A stretch of DNA of 10,692 nt from the NCBI GenBank assembly GCA_050185455.1, contig JBFWZL010000198.1:1-10692 (forward strand). Reading direction: 5' to 3'. Both the position numbers and the translations under genes were made by a program. Positions 6,096 through 10,692 of this stretch are shown piece by piece. Within the stretch, counting starts at the first letter, position 1, and every line of letters begins with the position of its first letter. The notes below the pieces were generated by a model that worked only from the letters and a program-made list of their open reading frames with translations, was not told the DNA's origin and searched no databases. The stretch is from SYOC01 sp050185455 (GTDB lineage Bacteria; Desulfobacterota; Binatia; Bin18).

Positions 6096-6443
6096 ATGCG
6101 TTTCATCGGTGGAATGTTCTTCTGCGTTGTGTTGTCTATGTTCATTGCTGCTTGTACCCAGGAAACGCAGAATGAACTCAGTCGTTCGCTCCAGAATTGG
6201 ACCGGAACCGATGGGGTGCTCGATGTGTATGCAGGAGACAAGCTGGTCATGCGCTTTATTAAGATTGACAAGCTGACCACTGCTCGCGCGACCAATGACC
6301 AGCAGCCGCGACCCTACCGCTTCGGATATGGCTACGTTGACGAAAACTTTAACTTCAAGGCGGATGACGGGGAGAAGAAGGTGTACTTCGAGATCAGTGA
6401 TTACGCGACCAGCTACGTCTTTTACGAAAACTACAAGGACTAA
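6096..6443 (+). CDS. Small lipoprotein with an EF-hand-like loop
   Basis: The ATG at 6096 is chosen because AGGAG (6087-6091) precedes it and because it gives a clean lipoprotein signal: MRFIGGMFF, a hydrophobic core, then FIAAC with C20 as the lipidated cysteine. The frame is open from 6036, but that start would put 20 extra polar residues before the signal. The mature protein is about 96 residues: 'LQNWTGTDGVLDVYAGDKLVMRFIKIDKL', then 'RPYRFGYGYVDENFNFKADDGEKKVYFE' with a 12-residue acidic loop (D82, N84, N86, D90, E93) spaced like a calcium-binding EF-hand loop, and an aromatic C-terminus (SYVFYENY). I do not know a named family. Probably anchored to the inner or outer membrane, facing the periplasm; as the residue after Cys is Thr, outer-membrane sorting by the usual +2 rule is possible. 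Confidence 0.75.
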   Translation: MRFIGGMFFCVVLSMFIAACTQETQNELSRSLQNWTGTDGVLDVYAGDKLVMRFIKIDKLTTARATNDQQPRPYRFGYGYVDENFNFKADDGEKKVYFEISDYATSYVFYENYKD

Positions 6444-6457
6444 ACGTTCCGCGTCCT

Positions 6458-6481
6458 GGCGCTGCTGTTACCCGCAGCGCC
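6458..6481. terminator. Hairpin between convergent lipoprotein and decarboxylase genes
   Basis: GGCGCTGC (6458-6465) pairs perfectly with GCAGCGCC (6474-6481) around an eight-base loop, 15 bases after the lipoprotein stop and just beyond the decarboxylase stop. Neither strand has a U-tract afterwards, so it may be a weak bidirectional terminator or an mRNA-end stabiliser. Its sequence resembles the hairpin at 8086-8109. Confidence 0.5.
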
Positions 6482-6498
6482 TAGCCGGCGCTGCGGAT

Positions 6499-7953
6499 TC
6501 AAGGAAGCTTGCCTGACGCGTTCCTGCCCATCGTCCCAGCGATTTGCTTCAGCTGGTTCCACATTTGAGCCACGTGTTCTTGGGTGGTCGCCTGGTTGCC
6601 GATAGCGACCCGCAACGCGTACTCACCGTTCAGTTTGGTGTGTGAGAGGAATGCGGCGCCGCTCGCATTAACCGTGTCAAGAATTTTTGTGTTATGCGTT
6701 TCGAGGTCCGTGACGCCGGCGGGCGCGTGACGGAAGCAGACAGTTGAAAAAGGGACCGGTGCGAGCCGTTCCCAGCCCGACTCTTGATCAATCTGCATCG
6801 CTAACCATTGCGCCGCCTTGATGTGATCGTTGATGATCTGGGCTAAACCTTCCTGACCATACGCGCGGATGACCATCCACAGTTTCAGGGCGCGAAAACG
6901 GCGGCCTAGCGACAGCCCATAGTCCATCAAATTGATGACGTCCGATTCGCTCGTACGCAAATATTCCGCGACCAAGGAAAAGGCGCGTTTCAAGTCGTCA
7001 GGTCGACGCGTGTACAAGAGGCTGCAATCAATTGGCGTCAGCAGCCATTTATGCGGGTTGGTGACAAATGAGTCGGCGCGGTCGCATCCTCTCAGCACAT
7101 GACGGTGAGAGGGGAGAAGCGCGGCGGCTCCACCATATGCGGCGTCGACGTGCAGCCAGAGATCGTAGCGTTCACACAGGTCTGCGATTATCTCGACGGG
7201 ATCAATACTGGTAGATGAGGTAGTGCCAACCGTGGCGACCACGGCAAGCGGTGTCACTCCCGCAGCGAGGTCCACTTTGATGGCCTGCTCCAACACCTCC
7301 GGACGCATGCGGAACTCTGCATCTGTATCGATATGGCGAGTCCAACGACGGCCAATGCCGAGCGCGATTGCGGCTTTGTCAACGGAACTATGCGCCTGGG
7401 TCGAGGTGTAGATCGCTAGCGGCGGCAGATCGGTGCGTCCGGCCATGCCTTGTTCACGGATATCGACGCCCGCCGCTTCTCGGGCCGCGGCTAACGCATA
7501 CAAAGTGGAAGCCGAAGCCGTATCAGTAATTTCTCCAAACCATGCGCGCGGTAATCCCAGCATTTCCGCGACCCAGGCGAGAACGCGTTGTTCTAGTTCC
7601 GTGGCCGCGGGCGAAGTACGCCAGAGCATGGCATTCACGTTCAAAGCGGCGGAGAGCAACTCGCCGATGATGCCTGGTCCAGAACCGCTGATGCCGAAAT
7701 ATGCAAAGAATGCCGGGTGATTCCAGTGAGTGATGCCCGGCATGATCACTTGGTCAATGTCCGCAAGGATTCGCTCCAGCGGTTCGGCGCGCGGCGGCGC
7801 GGAGTGTGGGAGAGAGGCGGCGGTATCTCCCGGGGAGACTTGGGCAAGAACCGGGCGGTCGCCCACAGTTTCCAAATATGAAGCCACCCAATCCGCGGCC
7901 TCGTGTAAGGCGCGACGAAGTTCTTGCGGCGTAGGTCCAGGCTTCGTATGCAT
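6499..7953 (-). CDS. Group II pyridoxal-phosphate-dependent amino-acid decarboxylase (aromatic-L-amino-acid decarboxylase-like)
   Basis: A 484-residue cytoplasmic fold-type I PLP enzyme, full length for the family. GAGGAG (plus-strand 7962-7967) lies eight bases before the ATG. Visible features: 'HPAFFAYF' near residue 79, 'RTSPAATELE' near 112, 'TDTASASTLYAL' near 143, 'QAHSSV' with H188 (the PLP-stacking histidine), 'TVGTTSSTSIDPV' near 241, 'HVDAAYGG' with D270, and 'NPHKW' with K302, the expected Schiff-base lysine. Counting from the lysine, Y331 in 'AEYLRT' falls at the position of the catalytic-loop tyrosine of human aromatic-amino-acid decarboxylase (Y332). A tyrosine there marks decarboxylases, whereas phenylalanine is found in aldehyde-forming relatives. 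The likely reaction is therefore decarboxylation of an aromatic amino acid such as tryptophan, tyrosine or phenylalanine; which one is not decidable. It stands alone, convergent with the lipoprotein gene and separated from the Hsp20 operon by a hairpin. Confidence 0.9.
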   Translation of the reverse strand: MHTKPGPTPQELRRALHEAADWVASYLETVGDRPVLAQVSPGDTAASLPHSAPPRAEPLERILADIDQVIMPGITHWNHPAFFAYFGISGSGPGIIGELLSAALNVNAMLWRTSPAATELEQRVLAWVAEMLGLPRAWFGEITDTASASTLYALAAAREAAGVDIREQGMAGRTDLPPLAIYTSTQAHSSVDKAAIALGIGRRWTRHIDTDAEFRMRPEVLEQAIKVDLAAGVTPLAVVATVGTTSSTSIDPVEIIADLCERYDLWLHVDAAYGGAAALLPSHRHVLRGCDRADSFVTNPHKWLLTPIDCSLLYTRRPDDLKRAFSLVAEYLRTSESDVINLMDYGLSLGRRFRALKLWMVIRAYGQEGLAQIINDHIKAAQWLAMQIDQESGWERLAPVPFSTVCFRHAPAGVTDLETHNTKILDTVNASGAAFLSHTKLNGEYALRVAIGNQATTQEHVAQMWNQLKQIAGTMGRNASGKLP

Positions 7954-8085
7954 CGTGCGTTCTCCTCTGGTCTTCTATAACCGAACGGCATAAGAAATAC
8001 AGCCGCTTACCTTGGAAGGCGCTTGTCGAAGCGAAGAAGAAACCGCAGGGAGAAGAAACTACGGGGGAAAGAGAACAACCAAGAT

Positions 8086-8109
8086 GAGGCGCTGCTTACT
8101 CAGCGCCTC
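8086..8109. terminator. Hairpin terminator of the Hsp20 operon
   Basis: GAGGCGCTG (8086-8094) and CAGCGCCTC (8101-8109) form a nine-base-pair stem with a six-base loop, ten bases past the stop of the second Hsp20 gene on the minus strand. On that strand the stem is followed by ATCTTGGTTGTTCTCTTT, a broken U-rich tract. The rest of the 7954-8119 spacer shows nothing else beyond the decarboxylase ribosome site. Confidence 0.6.
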
Positions 8110-8119
8110 CGTAAGGATG

Positions 8120-8518
8120 TTAACCTACCGAGACCGTGATCCGTTTGGGCTTAGCGCGTTCGGCCTTCGGTAATTCAAGAGCAAGGATTCCATCGGTCAT
8201 ACGCGCCTTGATATGTTCGGCATCGATCTCGTTTGACAAGGAGAATCGTCGCGCATAATTGCCTACATTATATTCGGTATAGACAGGATCTAGACTGTCA
8301 TATTCTTGCAGCGCGACTTGTCCTTCGATCGAGAGCACGCCATCCGCGACACGCACCTCCAGGGAGTTTTCGTCGACGCCGGGCATATCCGCCCAGAGCC
8401 ACAGGCCGTCTTGTGTTTCGTAAATGTCCACCTCAGGAACGTAGGTGCGTCCCGAGCGGGTTTGTTCATTGGTTTTTAGTTCTTGTTTTTCACGAGCCGT
8501 GAGTTCCTGGTCTGTCAT
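8120..8518 (-). CDS. Hsp20/alpha-crystallin family small heat-shock protein (second gene of operon)
   Basis: A 132-residue small heat-shock protein that would bind unfolding proteins without ATP and form cytoplasmic oligomers. The alpha-crystallin domain spans about residues 27-120: 'VPEVDIYETQDGLWLWADMPGV', 'LEVRVADGVLSIEG', 'NYARRFSLSNEIDAEHIKARM' and the hallmark 'DGILALELPK' (109-118). The C-terminal anchoring motif is I127-T-V129. The N-terminal arm is short, hydrophilic and Glu/Lys/Gln-rich (about 26 residues), unlike the hydrophobic arm of its neighbour, so it probably co-assembles with that protein rather than forming the oligomer core. The ribosome site AAGGAG is ten bases before the ATG. 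The start is 34 bases after the stop of the upstream Hsp20 gene, with no terminator between. Confidence 0.93.
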   Translation of the reverse strand: MTDQELTAREKQELKTNEQTRSGRTYVPEVDIYETQDGLWLWADMPGVDENSLEVRVADGVLSIEGQVALQEYDSLDPVYTEYNVGNYARRFSLSNEIDAEHIKARMTDGILALELPKAERAKPKRITVSVG

Positions 8519-8552
8519 ACTGTTTACGCTCCTTTCTTGTTCGTTGCGCAGG

Positions 8553-8999
8553 TTACGCCGCTTTTACGGTGATCTGACGGGGTTTTGCTTCTTCTTTTTT
8601 CGGGATGCGCACCGTCAGCATGCCTTGCTTATACGTTGCTGCGGCCTGGGAAAGATCAAGATCGGTCGGCAATTGGAGAGAACGAGAGAACTCACCGCTC
8701 CTTCGCTCATGGCGGTGGAAACTACCGCCTTGAGGAGTAGTCGCTTCGCGTTTACCGCTAATGGTGAGTGTTCGTCCGTGGGCCTCAATATTCACCTTTT
8801 CCGGAGACATGCCCGGAACTTCCATTTTCACGACATACCCGTCTTTGTCGCTAAAGACATTCACTGGCGGGTAGACGCCGCGACCGGACAGGCCAAAATC
8901 AAATCCGAGCGAATTGTCGAATGCTCGGTCCAGGCCGCGTTGTAAGTTCAACAACGCATTAGCTGGATCGAAAGAGGGAGAAAAACGAAAGAGCGCCAT
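8553..8999 (-). CDS. Hsp20/alpha-crystallin family small heat-shock protein (first gene of operon)
   Basis: A 148-residue small heat-shock protein. The N-terminal arm (1-40) is Phe-rich and carries 'DPANALLNLQRGLDRAFDN', typical of bacterial class A Hsp20 proteins. The alpha-crystallin domain runs from about residue 43 ('YPPVNVFSDKDGYVVKMEVPGM') through 'FSRSLQLPTDLDLSQAAATYKQGMLTVRIPK' at 104-134, with the conserved A-x(4)-GML motif. The tail contains I143-T-V145, the I-x-I/V motif that docks on a neighbouring subunit. An exceptionally strong AAGGAGG (plus-strand 9005-9011) lies five bases before the ATG, so high expression is expected. It is the first gene of a two-gene operon and is driven by the promoter proposed at 9085-9112. 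A closely spaced pair of dissimilar Hsp20 genes is a common bacterial arrangement. Confidence 0.94.
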   Translation of the reverse strand: MALFRFSPSFDPANALLNLQRGLDRAFDNSLGFDFGLSGRGVYPPVNVFSDKDGYVVKMEVPGMSPEKVNIEAHGRTLTISGKREATTPQGGSFHRHERRSGEFSRSLQLPTDLDLSQAAATYKQGMLTVRIPKKEEAKPRQITVKAA

Positions 9000-9039
9000 G
9001 GGAACCTCCTTGAAATTGTATTACTGCTGGATGTTCTTG

Positions 9040-9056
9040 CTCTCCTTTTGGGAGAG
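9040..9056 (-). promoter_or_regulatory. Hairpin in the Hsp20 leader RNA
   Basis: In the leader, CTCTCC and GGAGAG pair around a five-base loop (plus-strand 9040-9045 and 9051-9056), about 30 bases upstream of the Shine-Dalgarno site. The CTCTCC arm could alternatively pair with the GGAGG of the ribosome site using one G-U pair. This is a possible temperature-responsive switch but has no ROSE or fourU signature. Confidence 0.25.
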
Positions 9057-9084
9057 GGCGTCGACGCTCGCTGTGCACGACTCA

Positions 9085-9112
9085 AATGTAAGTACGATCA
9101 GAGGGACGTCAA
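9085..9112 (-). promoter_or_regulatory. Probable promoter of the Hsp20 operon
   Basis: On the minus strand, TTGACG (plus 9107-9112) and TACATT (plus 9085-9090) are separated by 16 bases, a fair sigma-70-type match giving a leader of roughly 75-80 bases. The -35 region reads CTCTTGAC, partly like a heat-shock sigma-32 -35 element (CTTGAA), but no CCCCAT-type -10 is present. No CIRCE operator is seen. Confidence 0.42.
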
Positions 9113-9184
9113 GAGGTGAACTAGGTCATTTTATCATCGAGCCATTGAGGGATCGATTTTTTCGTTTTTAGAATTTGCTCTTTA

Positions 9185-9209
9185 CAATGAGTTAATGACT
9201 CATTGACTC
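9185..9209. repeat. Palindromic CAATGAGT/ACTCATTG repeat after boxB
   Basis: CAATGAGT (9185-9192) and ACTCATTG (9198-9205) form a perfect eight-base inverted repeat with a five-base loop, about 30 bases past the boxB stop. No U-tract follows on the minus strand, so termination would be weak. The overlapping 19-mer at 9191-9209 recurs imperfectly at 3896-3914, and a CCATTGAG unit occurs at 9142-9149. The rest of the 9000-9234 spacer holds the Hsp20 leader and promoter. Confidence 0.5.
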
Positions 9210-9234
9210 GAGGATGCAATTCTTCGCGGTAAAA

Positions 9235-10659
9235 TCAGTTAAACCGCACATACTCAAAATCAATCGGTTTGCCTTTGATGCCCGTTGCCGGCGGCGCGAT
9301 CCAGTTAGCGAATTTCCCTGGTTCGACGACGCGGCCCATCAATGACGCGATAAATGCACGGTCTTCTTCCGTAGGCAGCCAGTTGCGCGCCTCGGCGTTC
9401 CATTCGGTCTCGGAAATCACGCGACCGTCGAGTGCAATGCGCACGCCGGCGAACGAGCCAATGCGGCGATTAAAGGCTTTGTGCGGCGCATACAGACGAA
9501 ACGGAATGCCATTTCTTTCGATCACTTTGTTCCAGCGCGCCACGCCGCGGAGCGAATCTTTAATGAAGTCGTCGCGCAGTCGTTCATTGAGAGACACCAG
9601 CGCCGGCACTTCTTTCTCTCCTAGTTTTCCGTCAACGACATCGAGAATCTTGTACGTGTCGTTCTTTAACACGTGATCGTCATTGATCTTCGTCTCGCCG
9701 TAACGCCCCTTTAGGCCGGAGCTGTAAAAGGTTGCGGCATTGGAGGATTGGTCCGCACCGAACAAATCAAGTGTGACGCTGTAGTGGAAATTGAGGTAGC
9801 GTTGAAGGGTTTCTAAATCGACCACACCCAGCGCTCGTAGACGCGTCGGATCATCAGTTTTATGGTCGCGCATGACTTCACAGGTGCGCTGAATCACGCG
9901 CGCTATGCCGGATTCACCGACGAACATGTGATGCGCTTCTTCCGTCAACATGAACTGCGTCGTACGTGCAAGCGGATCAAACCCTGATTCGGCTAGCGCG
10001 CAGAGCTGGAACTTGCCATCTCGATCCGTAAAGTAAGTAAACATGTAAAATGACAACCAGTCCGGCGTCTTTTCATTGAACGCGCCCAGGATGCGGGGAT
10101 GGTCGGAATCGCCGGAACGTCGCTCCAGCAAGGCCTCCGCTTCTTCGCGCCCGTCACGACCGAAGTAACGATGGAGCAGATACACCATCGCCCACAAATG
10201 CCGACCTTCTTCCACATTGACCTGAAACAGATTGCGTAAGTCATAGAGGGAAGGGCAGGTTAGACCCAAATATTTCTGTTGTTCAACCGACGCCGGCTCG
10301 GTGTCGCCCTGGGTGACGACGATACGTCGTAGATTTGCGCGATGTTCTCCGGGCACGTCTTGCCACGCGGACTCGCCCTTATGTTCGCCGAAATTGATTT
10401 TGCGGTCTTCCTCTGGTTCAGCTAGAAAAATGCCCCACCGATAGTCCGGCATTTTGACGTAATCAAAATGAGCCCAACCCGATGCCTCCGCGCTAGTCGC
10501 CGTACGTAAATAGACGTCAAAATCCAGCGAGCCTTCCGGGCCCATCTCTGTCCACCACTGCAAATAATTCGGTTGCCAGCGTTCGAGCGCGCGTTGTAAA
10601 GTCCTATCGGTGGAGAGGTTCACATTGTTCGGGATCTTTTCATTGTAATCGATGGTCAT
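9235..10659 (-). CDS. boxB: Benzoyl-CoA 2,3-epoxidase, oxygenase subunit BoxB
   Basis: A 474-residue di-iron oxygenase, essentially the length of known BoxB proteins. With the reductase BoxA it converts benzoyl-CoA, O2 and NADPH to 2,3-epoxybenzoyl-CoA in the cytoplasm, the ring-activating step of the aerobic benzoyl-CoA (box) pathway; BoxC then opens the ring. Hallmarks visible are 'WTEMGP', 'FQVNVEEGRHLWAMVYLLHRYFGRDGR' and 'FMLTEEAHHMFVGESG'. The di-iron ligands I recall from the BoxB structure (E120, E150, H153, D211, E240, H243) fall, with a shift of one, on E121, E151, H154, D212, E241 and H244, so the site is intact. AGGAGC (plus-strand 10668-10673) lies eight bases before the ATG. A TTATAC stretch just upstream could be a -10 box, but the window ends too soon to tell. 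boxA, boxC or a benzoate-CoA ligase may lie beyond the edge; none is visible on the left side. Confidence 0.96.
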   Translation of the reverse strand: MTIDYNEKIPNNVNLSTDRTLQRALERWQPNYLQWWTEMGPEGSLDFDVYLRTATSAEASGWAHFDYVKMPDYRWGIFLAEPEEDRKINFGEHKGESAWQDVPGEHRANLRRIVVTQGDTEPASVEQQKYLGLTCPSLYDLRNLFQVNVEEGRHLWAMVYLLHRYFGRDGREEAEALLERRSGDSDHPRILGAFNEKTPDWLSFYMFTYFTDRDGKFQLCALAESGFDPLARTTQFMLTEEAHHMFVGESGIARVIQRTCEVMRDHKTDDPTRLRALGVVDLETLQRYLNFHYSVTLDLFGADQSSNAATFYSSGLKGRYGETKINDDHVLKNDTYKILDVVDGKLGEKEVPALVSLNERLRDDFIKDSLRGVARWNKVIERNGIPFRLYAPHKAFNRRIGSFAGVRIALDGRVISETEWNAEARNWLPTEEDRAFIASLMGRVVEPGKFANWIAPPATGIKGKPIDFEYVRFN

Positions 10660-10692
10660 GCTTGGTTGCTCCTATTGTATAACGATGTAGAA

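Noticed and set aside
7746..7991. Minus-strand 81-codon frame overlapping the start of the decarboxylase
   Set aside because: It overlaps the decarboxylase N-terminus in another frame and shows no domain; the decarboxylase has the ribosome site.
9000..9234. CIRCE operator for the Hsp20 operon
   Set aside because: Neither TTAGCACTC nor GAGTGCTAA is present; the inverted repeat at 9185-9205 has a different sequence and is too far upstream.

Overview
The window looks like ordinary chromosomal DNA from a free-living, aerobic, Gram-negative-type bacterium. It has exported and lipobox proteins, strong AGGAGG ribosome sites and medium-high GC. The gene mix (benzoyl-CoA epoxidase BoxB, two DADGH-type amidohydrolases, an SMP-30 lactonase, a SnoaL-like protein, an acetyl-CoA hydrolase/transferase tail) resembles uncultured soil or marine lineages rich in aromatic-catabolism genes, such as Binatota/Desulfobacterota_B or Tectomicrobia. 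That placement is a low-confidence inference from gene content only. No phage, transposase, CRISPR, tRNA or rRNA was seen.

Layout. Left plus-strand block: tail of an acetyl-CoA hydrolase/transferase (ends 94), an exported OB-fold-like protein (132-587) and a membrane-anchored Tim44-domain protein (631-1644). This block converges on a minus-strand SnoaL-like gene (1729-2130), with a GC-rich hairpin between them that reads as a terminator for the minus gene. Central plus-strand block: amidohydrolase 1 (2336-3502), two very small membrane proteins (3518-3715 and 3719-3823), amidohydrolase 2 (3955-5109, a clear paralogue of the first), a perfect 28-bp palindrome, an SMP-30/gluconolactonase-type lactonase (5190-6020) and a small lipoprotein with an EF-hand-like loop (6096-6443). 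Right block, all minus strand: a group II PLP-dependent decarboxylase (6499-7953), a two-gene Hsp20 operon (8999 to 8120) and boxB (9235-10659).

How the genes may work together. The two amidohydrolases and the lactonase form a plausible catabolic cassette, because both superfamilies include enzymes that decarboxylate or hydrolyse aromatic-ring-cleavage products and lactones. BoxB is the di-iron oxygenase that epoxidises benzoyl-CoA in aerobic benzoate breakdown; its partners would lie beyond the right edge. The small membrane-protein pair between the amidohydrolases has no evident enzymatic link to them. The Hsp20 pair is a stress operon with its own promoter and terminator.

Non-coding structure is richer than usual. 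There are two hairpins of a GTAGGGGC...GCCCCTAC type, two hairpins sharing a GGCGCTGCT...CAGCGCC core, scattered CATTGACT/CAATGAGT words, and two short palindromes in the divergent control region before amidohydrolase 1. No gene-free gap exceeds 300 bases. I see no convincing wholly new system; the strongest leads are the small membrane-protein pair, the duplicated amidohydrolase cassette and the palindromic repeat families.
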